From Mariniphaga sp. (GTDB lineage Bacteria > Bacteroidota > Bacteroidia > Bacteroidales > Prolixibacteraceae): a DNA stretch of 64,000 bases. Both the position numbers and the translations under genes were made by a program. Shown here piece after piece: positions 9,854-19,229 of the stretch. The notes under the pieces were generated by a model, which was not told where the DNA came from, made no database searches, and saw only the letters and a program-made list of their open reading frames with translations. Every line of letters starts with the position of its first letter. Within the stretch, counting starts at the first letter, position 1. The stretch lies in contig JAHYIT010000007.1 of NCBI GenBank assembly GCA_019429205.1, forward strand, positions 1 to 64,000, given 5' to 3'.

Positions 9854-9961
9854 ATTCTTTAGTTTAAAGTTTCTTGTTTAAAGTTCAAAGTATTCTTTTT
9901 GGCAAGAAAAAGTCGAATTCACAATTACCATCCTATAAGCCAAAAGAATTTATTTTTGAAA

Positions 9962-11122
9962 CTATTCTCCGAATTTTACCCATTTTACATTGTCGTCGTA
10001 ACCGGCTTTCACAACCGTGTCGATAAACTGCATTCCGCGGATTCCATCTTCCACGCCGGGAAAATCGAGCATTTCGGCAGAAGGTTCTTTGCCGTCCATT
10101 TTCGCCATTACGGTCATGGCAAAGTTTCGGTAGATGTTGGCAAAAGCTTCCAGGTAACCTTCGGGGTGACCGCCCGGTGTACGTGTATTATGCGTTGCGA
10201 TGGTACTGTTCATGCTGGTACCAACACGCAAAATTTGTGTGGGCTGGTTCAGCCATTTCAAAATAAGCGAATTGGGCTCGTGCTGGAACCATTCCAGGCC
10301 ACCTTTATCGCCATAAATCCTTATTTTGATTGCATTTTCTTCTCCGGCTGCAACCTGGGTGGCCATCAGAACGCCTTTCGCTCCATTATCGAAACGCAGA
10401 AGCGCAGCACCATCATCGTCGAGTAAACGATTCGGCACAAAAATGTTCAGCTCTGCACACAATTCAATAACTCTCAGGCCGGTAATATACTCAGCCAGAT
10501 GGTGGACATGTGTTCCGATGTCGCCCATGCAACCTGCTTTTCCTGAACGTTTCGGGTCGGTACGCCACGAAGCCTGCGGATTGCCTGTGTCTTCCAGTTT
10601 TGAAGACAACCAGCCTTGCGGATATTCCACATAAACCTTACGGATTTTCCCCAAATCGCCGTCGGCCACCATTTGTTTGGCATGTTTTACAGCCGGGTAA
10701 CCCGAGTAAGTGTGGGTCAATGCAAGTGTCAGACCTGTTTCATCCAGCTTTTCTTTTAGCTTTAAAGCTTCGTCGAGCGTAAAGGTTATGGGCTTATCGA
10801 TTACCACATGAAATCCGTTGTTCAGCGCCATCATGGCCGGATCGAAATGTACAAAGTTTGGCGTAACAATCGTAACAAAGTCCATACGTTCCCCTTCCGG
10901 AAGTTGGGCTTCCTTTTCAAACATTTCCTGGTAGGTTTCATACACGCGGTTTTCGGGCAGGTAATACAATTTTCCCGATTCTTTGGAGATTTTTGGATCT
11001 ACACTAAAACAGCCGCAAACCAGTTCAATCTGGTTATCCATAAATGCAGCAAGGCGATGGATTGCACCAATAAATGCATCTGTTCCACCGCCAACCATTC
11101 CCATTCTGAGCTTTCTATTCAT
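9962..11122 (-). CDS. Gfo/Idh/MocA-family oxidoreductase (cytoplasmic)
   Basis: 386 residues without a signal peptide. The N-terminal Rossmann motif is LRMGMVGGGTDAFIGAIHR, followed by VVIDKPITFTLDEA (the conserved KP) and a C-terminal substrate domain with GDIGTHVHHLAEYITG (a His-rich active-site helix) and RTPGGHPEGYLEAF. This resembles inositol 2-dehydrogenase-like or sugar dehydrogenase members; specificity is not resolvable. It lies 108 bp upstream of the isomerase gene on the same strand and diverges from the hydroxypyruvate isomerase-like gene. Confidence 0.9.
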   Translation of the reverse strand: MNRKLRMGMVGGGTDAFIGAIHRLAAFMDNQIELVCGCFSVDPKISKESGKLYYLPENRVYETYQEMFEKEAQLPEGERMDFVTIVTPNFVHFDPAMMALNNGFHVVIDKPITFTLDEALKLKEKLDETGLTLALTHTYSGYPAVKHAKQMVADGDLGKIRKVYVEYPQGWLSSKLEDTGNPQASWRTDPKRSGKAGCMGDIGTHVHHLAEYITGLRVIELCAELNIFVPNRLLDDDGAALLRFDNGAKGVLMATQVAAGEENAIKIRIYGDKGGLEWFQHEPNSLILKWLNQPTQILRVGTSMNSTIATHNTRTPGGHPEGYLEAFANIYRNFAMTVMAKMDGKEPSAEMLDFPGVEDGIRGMQFIDTVVKAGYDDNVKWVKFGE

Positions 11123-11288
11123 AACTATTTTTGTTTATGTTGATTTAGAAAAAAATTGACCCTAAAATTAGCAACTCTTTTAGAAGGAAACAAGCATGAA
11201 TTCAAAAAAGCCTTGTCTTGCATGAAATTCGGGAACAATTCATTATTTTAGCCCTTTCATATTAAAATACAATTAAAACAGATAAACC

Positions 11289-12215
11289 ATGGAAAGAAGA
11301 AATTTTATTAAAAATGCGGCAGCCAGTGGAATGGCAATGGCAGGAATTGGAAGTGTTTTTGGAGCAACTGCATCAGAATCTGTTATGTCGAATGAAGCCA
11401 AATTTAAACTGAAGTATGCGCCTCATTTGGGCATGTTTCCGGAACATGCAGGGAAAGACCCGATTGACAACATCAAATTTATTTCAGACCACGGTTTTCG
11501 TGCTATTTTCGATAATGGCCTAATGAATAAACCACCTGAATTACAGGAAAAAATGGCCAGCGAACTCAACCGGTTGGGAATGGACATTGGCCCTTTCGTT
11601 TTATATGCTGATTTCAGTGCCGAATCGATGGTTCTTTTCAACGATGAATCGCGTAAAATGCTCAAGGAAAGACTTCAGCTGGGCATTGAAACCTATAAGC
11701 GAACAGGCGCAAAATATGCATTAATGGTTCCTGGACGGTACAACCAAAAGCTGGATTGGGGTTACCAGACTGCTAATGTAATTGACTCAATGCGGGAATT
11801 AAGCGAAATTGCAGAAAAAGAAGGGATGATTATTGTGCTTGAACCGCTGAACAAAAGAGATCATCCGGGACTTTTCCTCACTGGTATGCCACAGACTTAT
11901 GCCATTTGCCGTGCGGTAAATAATCCTTCGTGTAAAATAGTCAACGACATTTACCATCAGCAGATTACCGAAGGAAATATTATTCCGAATATTGACCAGT
12001 CGTGGAGCGAAATTGCCGCTTTCCACATTGGTGATAACCCGGGCAGAAAAGAACCAACCACCGGCGAAATTAATTACAAAAACATTTTTCAGCATATTTA
12101 CAAAAAAGGCTACGATGGCGTTTTGTGTTGCGAACATGGAAAAAGCCAACAAGGCAAAGAGGGCGAATCTGCCTTTATAAAAGCTTATCGCGAAGTGGAT
12201 TCATTTGAAGTATAA
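11289..12215 (+). CDS. Hydroxypyruvate isomerase-like TIM-barrel protein with Tat-type leader
   Basis: 308 residues. The N-terminus ERRNFIKNAAASGMAMAGIG has twin arginines and a hydrophobic stretch (predicted Tat export). The rest is an AP-endonuclease-2-like TIM barrel with IIVLEPLNKRDHPG, VNDIYHQQITEG and IAAFHIGDNPGR, which match the metal-binding Glu/Asp/His positions of Hyi-type isomerases. It diverges from the 9962 oxidoreductase over 166 bp and is followed by a terminator. Its substrate is probably a ketoacid or sugar related to the neighbouring dehydrogenases (inference). Confidence 0.87.
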   Translation: MERRNFIKNAAASGMAMAGIGSVFGATASESVMSNEAKFKLKYAPHLGMFPEHAGKDPIDNIKFISDHGFRAIFDNGLMNKPPELQEKMASELNRLGMDIGPFVLYADFSAESMVLFNDESRKMLKERLQLGIETYKRTGAKYALMVPGRYNQKLDWGYQTANVIDSMRELSEIAEKEGMIIVLEPLNKRDHPGLFLTGMPQTYAICRAVNNPSCKIVNDIYHQQITEGNIIPNIDQSWSEIAAFHIGDNPGRKEPTTGEINYKNIFQHIYKKGYDGVLCCEHGKSQQGKEGESAFIKAYREVDSFEV

Positions 12216-12525
12216 TTTTGAAACAGAAAAAATAATGGTCACCTGCTTTTCGTAAGGTGACCATTTTGTGTTTGAGATTAGCTAAAGTTTTAAAAAAAAA
12301 GGAAAGATTGTTAAACCTTTCCTGTTTGTTGTGGATTATCTTAAGAGCTTTTTTTATAATACAAGTAATTTTGCTTACCTGTTCCGGCTGTTTAATTTTA
12401 GCTTCTATCAGTTTTCAAAAATACAGGTTGGTTTGTAAATTGCGTTTTCATAATGTCAATACAATATCCAAATCGTAAAAAGTGATATTAATTCAAAAAG
12501 ATTGTAAAGCAATTTGTAGCATTAA
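12216..12525. other. Intergenic region with one terminator
   Basis: Apart from the hairpin at 12234-12267 I see no gene. An open frame at 12257-12478 starts inside the terminator, is Leu/Ile/Lys-rich without family resemblance and is judged non-coding. Confidence 0.5.
12234..12267 (+). terminator. Rho-independent terminator
   Basis: AATGGTCACC / GGTGACCATT forms a perfect 10-bp stem with a 12-nt loop, followed by a short T tract, 18 bp after the stop of the hydroxypyruvate isomerase-like gene. Confidence 0.8.
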
Positions 12526-13683
12526 ATGATAAAAGACCTGATTATTTACAATCCCATGTATGTTACCTTTTTCTGGGCAATTGTTTTACTATTAACCAGA
12601 AAAGAAAACAATCCTGCCAAATTCTTCCTCGGAATTTTTATGAGTGTCGCCTTCCTGGTTTACCTTTCCCACGCCGTTTTTTTTCAACAAGATTTAAGCA
12701 CATACCAGGTATTCGATCCAATTTATGTTTTTTCCTCGCTGGCCGTTTATCCATTATACTATTGGTATATTAAACTTTTAACTGTTGAAACTTTCTATAA
12801 ACGAATTAATTTATGGTATTTGTTACCTGCTGCAGTTTTTTCAATTGCAACTTTGGTGGTTTATCAATTTATGTCTGATGAGGAAAAAACAATTTATATC
12901 AGGGAGTTTCTGCTCGAACGTTCTGGTTTTACTCCGGAATCCACTTCCATAAAAATTCAAAAACTGATTTTTTATAGTAGCCGGGCTGTTTTTGTAGTTC
13001 AGGTAGTGCTTTTTCTCCTATTTGGGCGAAAACTTGTTATGCGCTACAACCAGAGGGTTGCAAACTTTTATTCCAACCTTGAAAGTAAAACCATCATTTG
13101 GGTAAAATACCTTTTGTATTCCTTTGTGGCAACATCAATTATGAGCATTGTTGCTATTTTAATCGGACGTCATTTTTTTACTGAATCATTGGTACTTCTG
13201 TTGATTCCATCACTTATTTTCAGCACACTTTTATTTATTATTGGTCTGCTGGGTTACATGCAAAATCACACAGTAGTTGACCTGGTAAAAGATGAAGGCA
13301 CTCATCCACAGGTAGATCAGAAAAAAATCAATGCAGTTCACCTTCAAAACAAACTGCTTGAATTGTTTGAAAAAGAAAAAGCCTACCGCAAACCTGAACT
13401 TAAAATTACCGAAGTTTCCCAGCTTTTAGGCACCAACCGGTCGTATGTTTCAGTTCTTATCAATAACGAGTTTTCCTGTTCATTCAACGAATTTGTAAAC
13501 AAATACCGCATTGAAGAGGCAAAACGTATGATGCAAGAAGTTGCAACAGATAATTTCTCACTTAACTACATTGCTGAATCTGTTGGATTTGGGTCGATCG
13601 GAACTTTTATCCGTGTTTTTAAAGATATGGAAGGCACCACACCCGGCAGATATCGTGAAGCAAATAACAATAGCAAAAAATAA
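12526..13683 (+). CDS. Membrane-anchored AraC-family transcriptional regulator
   Basis: 385 residues. The first about 250 residues hold six or seven hydrophobic segments (for example MYVTFFWAIVLLL, AVFSIATLVVYQF, SLVLLLIPSLIF). The C-terminal about 110 residues are an AraC/HTH_18 domain with two helix-turn-helices (LLGTNRSYVSVLINNEF and SLNYIAESVGFGSIGTFIRVF) and the GTTPGRYRE ending. This 7TM-AraC architecture is common in Bacteroidota and is thought to couple a membrane signal to transcription. Its target is not evident; it converges with the PEPC-like gene. Confidence 0.9.
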   Translation: MIKDLIIYNPMYVTFFWAIVLLLTRKENNPAKFFLGIFMSVAFLVYLSHAVFFQQDLSTYQVFDPIYVFSSLAVYPLYYWYIKLLTVETFYKRINLWYLLPAAVFSIATLVVYQFMSDEEKTIYIREFLLERSGFTPESTSIKIQKLIFYSSRAVFVVQVVLFLLFGRKLVMRYNQRVANFYSNLESKTIIWVKYLLYSFVATSIMSIVAILIGRHFFTESLVLLLIPSLIFSTLLFIIGLLGYMQNHTVVDLVKDEGTHPQVDQKKINAVHLQNKLLELFEKEKAYRKPELKITEVSQLLGTNRSYVSVLINNEFSCSFNEFVNKYRIEEAKRMMQEVATDNFSLNYIAESVGFGSIGTFIRVFKDMEGTTPGRYREANNNSKK

Positions 13684-13728
13684 TTATAACCTGCAGAAGG
13701 AATTAATTTGTAACATAATGAAAAACAG

Positions 13729-13771
13729 TTCAACTACGCTCACTGTGACTGTCAGACTGAGCGTAGTCGAA
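13729..13771. repeat. REP-like palindromic sequence between convergent genes
   Basis: A 14-bp inverted repeat with one mismatch (TTCAACTACGCTCA / TGAGCGTAGTCGAA, 15-nt loop) lies between the AraC gene and the PEPC-like gene. From general knowledge, 'CGACTACGCTCA' palindromes are dispersed between genes in many Bacteroidota genomes. It may also act as a bidirectional terminator. Only one copy is in this window. Confidence 0.5.
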
Positions 13772-13817
13772 GTCTGCATATCAATAATAATTCCGCAAGC
13801 ACGTAAGTTAAAACTTT

Positions 13818-14810
13818 TTACCCGGTAGTTCCCAAGGCATTGGCAATGACATTAATGCTTCGCAATAAATTATGCAATAAAAAATCATGATTCCCATTGT
13901 TGTCTGACTTTTGAGCCTTTCTCCATTGTTTTAGCAGGCTAACCTGTTGCCGGTGAAGCGGCAAAAGCGCCTCGGCTCTGAGCTGAGTGGAGTAATAATG
14001 GTTTTTCCTTCTTTCTTTTGAAGGACTTCCCAACAAATCGAGCATAGTTTTCCGGGTAAGTTCAAGTTCGGTCAGCAATAATCCAAGAATTTCGTTTTTA
14101 ACTTTTTTGTCTTCCAACAAATCGGGATTGAATCCGGCTTTTCCCCAGGCCTGTTTCAGTTTGTAATTGAGGTAGTGCAACATTTCAGGGAAAACTTTGT
14201 AAAAATAGTAGAGTACATTTTCGAGCTCCGACTCCACCGCAGGTTTTTCGATAAAAATTTCGCCAATAAACCATAGCTTATGCAAAATTTGTTTGATGTC
14301 TTGTCTAATCTCTTCTTGCTCGTGGCTGGTGTACATGGAATTTTCGCGTTTTACGAGCAACAGGTAAAGCTGTCGGTAAAGCGCCAGCACAACAGGCCGT
14401 TTTGCTTCAGTTGGATGAGCGGTTAAAACCGGTTCTGCATGAACTTTTTCAAGATTTTTTGCAATGGTTTCTTCCTGAATTCCCTTCGATTTTAAATCAC
14501 TAAAAATATTCCCCCACATCCCGCTCACGCTTTCCAACCCATTTTTTCCCTGCCGGGAACGATGGTTTTGAACCGCACCGTTCACTTCGGCCAGGTTAAG
14601 CAACTGAAAACTGATGGAAAAAAGGTGTAACAGTTTTTCGGTGTTCTCCGTGCTAAAATCAGGCTCATTCCCCGAAATCCAGGGAACCTGTGCAGCCAGT
14701 TCAATCTCGTTGTTTTCATTTAAAACTTCGGAAAAACATTCCAACAAAAATTCCAGATCGCCATAAGGTTTTCCAATTCGTACTTTTACTTCATTCAGAA
14801 GATTTTCCAT
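13818..14810 (-). CDS. PEP carboxylase-like protein lacking the catalytic core
   Basis: 330 residues; true phosphoenolpyruvate carboxylases have about 850-950. Residues to about 225 match the N-terminal helical part, including the catalytic-His segment PVLTAHPTEAKR and a downstream helix (LHKLWFIGEIFIEKP). The last about 75 residues (LRAEALLPLHRQQVSLLK ... INVIANALGTTG) match the extreme C-terminus, where PEPCs end TIAGIAAGMRNTG. The roughly 550 residues between, including GGDRDGNP and the Gly-rich loop with most catalytic Arg/Lys, are absent without a frame break. It cannot be a normal carboxylase: either an in-frame deletion relic or a core-less paralogue with another role. Confidence 0.75.
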   Translation of the reverse strand: MENLLNEVKVRIGKPYGDLEFLLECFSEVLNENNEIELAAQVPWISGNEPDFSTENTEKLLHLFSISFQLLNLAEVNGAVQNHRSRQGKNGLESVSGMWGNIFSDLKSKGIQEETIAKNLEKVHAEPVLTAHPTEAKRPVVLALYRQLYLLLVKRENSMYTSHEQEEIRQDIKQILHKLWFIGEIFIEKPAVESELENVLYYFYKVFPEMLHYLNYKLKQAWGKAGFNPDLLEDKKVKNEILGLLLTELELTRKTMLDLLGSPSKERRKNHYYSTQLRAEALLPLHRQQVSLLKQWRKAQKSDNNGNHDFLLHNLLRSINVIANALGTTG

Positions 14811-14913
14811 GGTAATGAAATTAGACTTTGGGATATTTTATATTTTAATTGAAAACAGGATGTTGTACCTTTTTGTTTTGGTTTTTTTATGATTTCAGGA
14901 AAGGTGGCCTGCC

Positions 14914-16029
14914 TCATGTAAAAACCGAATCGCCATCGCCATCCTGAAATTTATATTTTTCTATTCCGGGAATGTTAAATGAATTGTATATTTTTTGACC
15001 GTACCTTTTAACGCGCAAAAAGGGAAATTTATGATCTAAAAAAAAACGTGCAATAGCGGAATTATAAACGGTAATCCTTTCAATTTTTTGTTTCACACCA
15101 TACCATTTAATATACCGGGCAATTTCATCATTCAATTCCGGGGGATATTGGAAGAATAGCGTTTTCAGGTGGCCTTCGCGAACCGAAAAGATAAAAGTTG
15201 CTACCAATTTATTGTTTCGCCAAACTTTTACTGTTTCATATTTGAAGGAACCATTGCACGATGAAAACGGGTATTTACCGGCTATCTCACGATTCATTTC
15301 TGAAATCCATGGATGTTGAAATATCCAGTTCCATTCTTCGGCCCCTCTCGCAAAAAGATAGTTTTGATTGTTTTGCTCCAAAAGCTGGTACGTTTCCTCA
15401 TCAGGAAAAGAATGGGTTTCAAAACGAATATCCGGGTTTTTAAAATAGCTGTAAAACAGAGTATTTAAATTGGAATAACCAGCAATACAGATATCAATCA
15501 GCGAAAAGAAAAATGTTGAAACCCTGTTTCTCTTTGCACCAGCCATAAGTTTTACAGTTTTGGGGAAAAGCCAGCAACGCACTCCTTCAAACTGATGGAT
15601 TGGTGAAAACCAGCCAGTTTCCAAGTATAATTTTTCTGATTCCGGTGCATAATTGGTAAACATTAATTTGCCGTTCCAGGCTGACCAGGCTTCTTCCAGC
15701 AACATTTTTGATAATCCTTTTCTTCGGAAATCCGGATGCACCCAGTTTCCGCTGCACCAGCCAAACCTGATTTTCCCATTTTTAGTTTGAATCTCACCGG
15801 CAAACAAACTTCGGAATGCAACGAGCTTATTATCAACCAAAGCCAGAATCAACGCAACATCTTCAGGTTTTCCATGCGGATTTTCGAGATAGGATTTTGC
15901 ACGTGAAGGGGAAATGGGAACATGCTGGAACTTTCCGAATTTTTCACTGTGAATGAATTCATCCAGCTCAACCAGCCTGATTTTCCTTATTTCAGGGTTT
16001 AATGTTTCACAGTTGCTTTTCCTATCCAT
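14914..16029 (-). CDS. GNAT-family N-acetyltransferase
   Basis: 371 residues. An N-terminal GNAT domain carries the acetyl-CoA binding motif (HPDFRRKGLSKMLLEEAW, about residues 97-114) after VAFRSLFAGEI and RFGWCSGNWV. The C-terminal half is a second, degenerate acyltransferase-like lobe. The start at 16029 overlaps the upstream deacetylase by 31 bp. It is the last of four overlapping genes (19214 down to 14914), which suggests translational coupling and a shared job in modifying a carbohydrate, with this enzyme possibly acetylating an amino sugar (inference). Confidence 0.8.
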   Translation of the reverse strand: MDRKSNCETLNPEIRKIRLVELDEFIHSEKFGKFQHVPISPSRAKSYLENPHGKPEDVALILALVDNKLVAFRSLFAGEIQTKNGKIRFGWCSGNWVHPDFRRKGLSKMLLEEAWSAWNGKLMFTNYAPESEKLYLETGWFSPIHQFEGVRCWLFPKTVKLMAGAKRNRVSTFFFSLIDICIAGYSNLNTLFYSYFKNPDIRFETHSFPDEETYQLLEQNNQNYLFARGAEEWNWIFQHPWISEMNREIAGKYPFSSCNGSFKYETVKVWRNNKLVATFIFSVREGHLKTLFFQYPPELNDEIARYIKWYGVKQKIERITVYNSAIARFFLDHKFPFLRVKRYGQKIYNSFNIPGIEKYKFQDGDGDSVFT

Positions 16030-16994
16030 TTCCGCAATTCAAAATAAATAAATTCGCTTTTCAGGTTTCGAATAAAATTACCGGGTTGTTCCACCGGGTA
16101 GCGCTGAAAATGAAAATCGAACCTGTCGTTTTTCACACCGGCAGTTCCAAAAGTGATATCGCAAATATGCTCTTTTTTAATGGTTTTCAGCACCGAAGCA
16201 GGTACACCATCGTCGGTAAATGGAAATGAAAATACTTTTATTGAAGGATTTACCCAGTGTTTAAGCAGGTTCATACTTTTTTTGATTTCATCGGTTTGCT
16301 TCCTTTCTGAAATTTTCCAGAACTCTGAGTGGCTATGGCTGTGGGCGCCAATGGAAAATCCGTCATCGGCCAGGCTTTTTATTTGCACAGAAGTTAAATA
16401 GGGTTTTTGCTGGTTTAAAAACTCAGTAAAATCAATGTCCAAAAGAGCTGCAACTTCATTTAGAATTTTAACCTGCGAAATTTCGGCTTTCAAAATATTT
16501 TCAGGCGTGATCCCGTTTTCGGCCAAAAATGTTTCTGCTTTTTTATCTGGTTTTTTTCTTAACCGGCTCAGAATAAGGCTTGCCTTGTATTTGTGAAAAA
16601 GTTCACTGTTGTCAATAAAACCCGTGTTCACAAAAAACGTGGCAGGAATTCCTTTTTTCAATAAAACAGGTGCAACTACGTCGTAACACTCCCGAAGCCC
16701 ATCGTCAAACGAAAGATGAAAAACTTTCTTACCGGAGCACTTTCCATTCTTCAGTTCTAAAAGTGAACCCGGCGTAAAATATTTCAGAAAAAAGTCGAGT
16801 TCATTTTCAAATTGAGCCACATTCCGGTACGGATAGTTTAAAATGTGAGGCAATTTTTCGTCACTCACCACATGGTAAAAAGGTAAAAAGCAAGGAGTAT
16901 TCCGGCCAAAAAGCCATTTTTCAGAAAATAAAGGGCTAATCGATTTACTGAATTTACGGGGAAATTTTCTCATCAGGTTTCTCGTTTTAACCAT
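15999..16994 (-). CDS. Polysaccharide deacetylase (NodB/CE4-like)
   Basis: 331 residues. CE4 motifs are visible: HLSFDDGLRECYD (the catalytic base and metal-binding Asp), IGAHSHSHSEF (His ligands), and FSFPFTDDG as the equivalent of motif 3. ATFFVNTGFID is the usual strand after motif 1. No signal peptide, so it probably works in the cytoplasm or on a lipid-linked substrate. It overlaps the FemAB-like gene by 22 bp upstream and the GNAT gene by 31 bp downstream. Confidence 0.88.
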   Translation of the reverse strand: MVKTRNLMRKFPRKFSKSISPLFSEKWLFGRNTPCFLPFYHVVSDEKLPHILNYPYRNVAQFENELDFFLKYFTPGSLLELKNGKCSGKKVFHLSFDDGLRECYDVVAPVLLKKGIPATFFVNTGFIDNSELFHKYKASLILSRLRKKPDKKAETFLAENGITPENILKAEISQVKILNEVAALLDIDFTEFLNQQKPYLTSVQIKSLADDGFSIGAHSHSHSEFWKISERKQTDEIKKSMNLLKHWVNPSIKVFSFPFTDDGVPASVLKTIKKEHICDITFGTAGVKNDRFDFHFQRYPVEQPGNFIRNLKSEFIYFELRKWIGKATVKH

Positions 16995-17911
16995 TTTACA
17001 GGAAAAGGCAACCGGTTGACTTTCATTTGGTAATAAGTTTCAGGCGTAGCGCCAAAACCTTCGAAAAAACGTGCAACTCCGGGAATCATAGAACCTTCAA
17101 AATCCAAAGTCAGATTTTTTCCTGAAATGGATTTTAGAAATTGATCGATTAAAAGAAACATGGCCCGCATTTCTTTTCCTTCGCGGGTTGAAACGGCATT
17201 CATGTATATTATACGGTCTTTCCACCTCAGGAAAAAAACAGCGGCGCACAAAATGTTACCGGGCGAATAAACGCCCACAATTTCGCCAAAACCTTTGTAT
17301 TGACTGTATGCAATGATGCTTTTCAGCTTTTGAAAAGCAGTTTTGGAAAGTTTAACGACCAGATTTCTCTGTTTCACAGCCAGAAAATCTTCCAGACTTA
17401 TTCCTTCCACATAGCTAAGCCTGTTGTTATTGGCTTTGGCAATGTTCCGGTGCGTGTTTTTTGAATATCCCGACGAAAGTGAATTGTAATCGGTACTCAA
17501 AAGAAGCAGAAAATTTTTCCGGGGGAAAAACTGAACTCCCATCAAATTTTTGGGTGGAATATTACATGCGTTAAGCTGCAAATCAACATACCTGAACCTC
17601 CGTGCAATTTCAGTGTAAAACTCCATCGCGATTTCAGAACCCAGAGCAGGAAAAATTCCCACTTGCTGGCTGTAAAACGGCTGAAAAATATATTTTACTC
17701 CGAACTTTTTTTTAACAGGAAGCGGCATTACAAATTCATAATTTCCCCACACCAAAGCATCCCAAACTACAGCGGTGTGGTCGAGATACCAACTGGCAGC
17801 AAAAATGCGACTGTTTGGCGCCTCGTTGATACACCGGTCCCACTTTTCAAAATCAATTTCGCTGTTTTTTAAATATTTCAGATTCCCTGTTTTATGCATC
17901 CGATAATTCAA
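16973..17911 (-). CDS. FemAB/GNAT-fold acyltransferase-like protein
   Basis: 312 residues. The layout resembles the FemAB-like acyl-CoA N-acyltransferase superfamily: WDRCINEAPNSRIFAASWYLD at the start, a central YSKNTHRNIAKANNNRL segment, and ILCAAVFFLRWKDRIIYMNAVSTREGK followed by LDFEGSMIPGVARFFEGFGA, the strand-turn motif that ends the GNAT fold. Such enzymes transfer aminoacyl or acyl groups to cell-wall or surface-glycan precursors. It overlaps both neighbours (20 and 22 bp). The donor and acceptor are unknown. Confidence 0.75.
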   Translation of the reverse strand: MNYRMHKTGNLKYLKNSEIDFEKWDRCINEAPNSRIFAASWYLDHTAVVWDALVWGNYEFVMPLPVKKKFGVKYIFQPFYSQQVGIFPALGSEIAMEFYTEIARRFRYVDLQLNACNIPPKNLMGVQFFPRKNFLLLLSTDYNSLSSGYSKNTHRNIAKANNNRLSYVEGISLEDFLAVKQRNLVVKLSKTAFQKLKSIIAYSQYKGFGEIVGVYSPGNILCAAVFFLRWKDRIIYMNAVSTREGKEMRAMFLLIDQFLKSISGKNLTLDFEGSMIPGVARFFEGFGATPETYYQMKVNRLPFPVKWLKRET

Positions 17912-19214
17912 AACCTAATTTATTCATTTTTTCAAAAACTTCACGGTATCCTTTCCAGACCCCTTCATCGTTTACTGTTTCGTTATGCCAGATGGCCGAA
18001 AAAGTTCCACCCACCTTTTTCACTTCCTGCATCAGTGCTTCAATTTCAGCAATGGCTTCTTCAGGTTTTAAATTCAAATAGTGCCGCAAAGTAACATCCA
18101 TTATCTGAAACGGAATAATATTTAAAGAAGTTACTTCCTCCTTTTTTAAGTCGTAAAAAAAGTAGGGAGTGCAAATTCCGGCCCTGAAACCTGTTTGTGA
18201 TGCATACCCCATGGTGTAATCTTCCAAAATACCTGTGTTAATCAGGCGCCTGTATGTGCGCGGAAACCTAAGCCTCAAAAAGTGTTGCCGGCTTTTTTTC
18301 ACTTCGGAACCGGTTATTTTTTTCAACCTGTCCAATTCAGAAATCAATTTCTTTTTGCCTTTCTTTTTACTTGAAGAATAGGAGGGATGAATTCCGACAG
18401 TATACTTTCCCGCGGTTTCCCGAATCAGCTTTTGAAAATGTTTATTCCGCCACGAATTATTTTTATCGTATCGTTTATAATCGCCCAAAAGAAAGAAAAA
18501 CAGCACTTTATCTTCATTTCCTTTAAACACTTCGTCCAGGTACTGAAATGTGTCATAAGGGTCTTTTTCTGATCCTTTCCATACTTTTAACCGATGATTT
18601 ACCTCAGAAAAATTTCCCTTTACTGCACTTCTGACAAACGCTCCCAGGGTTCGCCAAAAACCTTTGTTTGAAAATGCCCAGGCGTTATCTACATCTATAG
18701 TTGGAAGAAAATGAAACTTTGGCTCGGGAAATTGAATTTCGGGAAACCGCTCTTTTAATTTTTCACGCAAAAGCCTGGCCCATATATTCACAACCGGTTT
18801 TTTAAGTAATCCGTATTTTTCCAAAATACTTTCTTTGGCTTGAAACCGGCTGTATTTTCCCTTTTCAAATTCGAGATATTCTTCGTAACGGGTAACAAGG
18901 TAAAACGATGCAGCCAAAGGGTCGAAAGGCAAATCAGAATCTTTGGAACTTTCGAAAAAATATTTTTCGCCTTTATACCAAACCGGCTGAATATTTGGCT
19001 GAATGAGTGCTTTACAATGCAAAAACCGGTGCGGTTTAATATAAAACTCATTGCCAAACTTTTCGTATGAGTAATTTAGTTTAGGTAATTCAGATTTTAA
19101 AAATTCAGAAGATTTAACAGTAAACGAAACCTCGTTCTGCAAAATGGTGGTAAAAATTAATCTCGAAATGTATTCAATCCGCGGATTTAATTCGTCGGTG
19201 TAGATTAATATCAT
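17892..19214 (-). CDS. Polysaccharide deacetylase-family protein
   Basis: 440 residues. An N-terminal region of about 160 residues, found with deacetylases in Bacteroidota, is followed by a deacetylase-like TIM barrel with FLPTIDVDNAWAF (motif 1), VGIHPSYSSS (the His-x-Ser motif) and SAIWHNETV near the C-terminus. It is the first gene of the four-gene overlapping set, and its start is 15 bp downstream of the radC stop. The cluster resembles loci that tailor exopolysaccharide or O-glycans, but no glycosyltransferase is adjacent. Confidence 0.8.
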   Translation of the reverse strand: MILIYTDELNPRIEYISRLIFTTILQNEVSFTVKSSEFLKSELPKLNYSYEKFGNEFYIKPHRFLHCKALIQPNIQPVWYKGEKYFFESSKDSDLPFDPLAASFYLVTRYEEYLEFEKGKYSRFQAKESILEKYGLLKKPVVNIWARLLREKLKERFPEIQFPEPKFHFLPTIDVDNAWAFSNKGFWRTLGAFVRSAVKGNFSEVNHRLKVWKGSEKDPYDTFQYLDEVFKGNEDKVLFFFLLGDYKRYDKNNSWRNKHFQKLIRETAGKYTVGIHPSYSSSKKKGKKKLISELDRLKKITGSEVKKSRQHFLRLRFPRTYRRLINTGILEDYTMGYASQTGFRAGICTPYFFYDLKKEEVTSLNIIPFQIMDVTLRHYLNLKPEEAIAEIEALMQEVKKVGGTFSAIWHNETVNDEGVWKGYREVFEKMNKLGFELSDA

Positions 19215-19229
19215 ATCGGTTTTGATTTT

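Noticed and set aside
12257-12478. 73-codon plus-strand frame after the hydroxypyruvate isomerase-like gene
   Set aside because: It starts inside a terminator, has low-complexity composition and matches no family.
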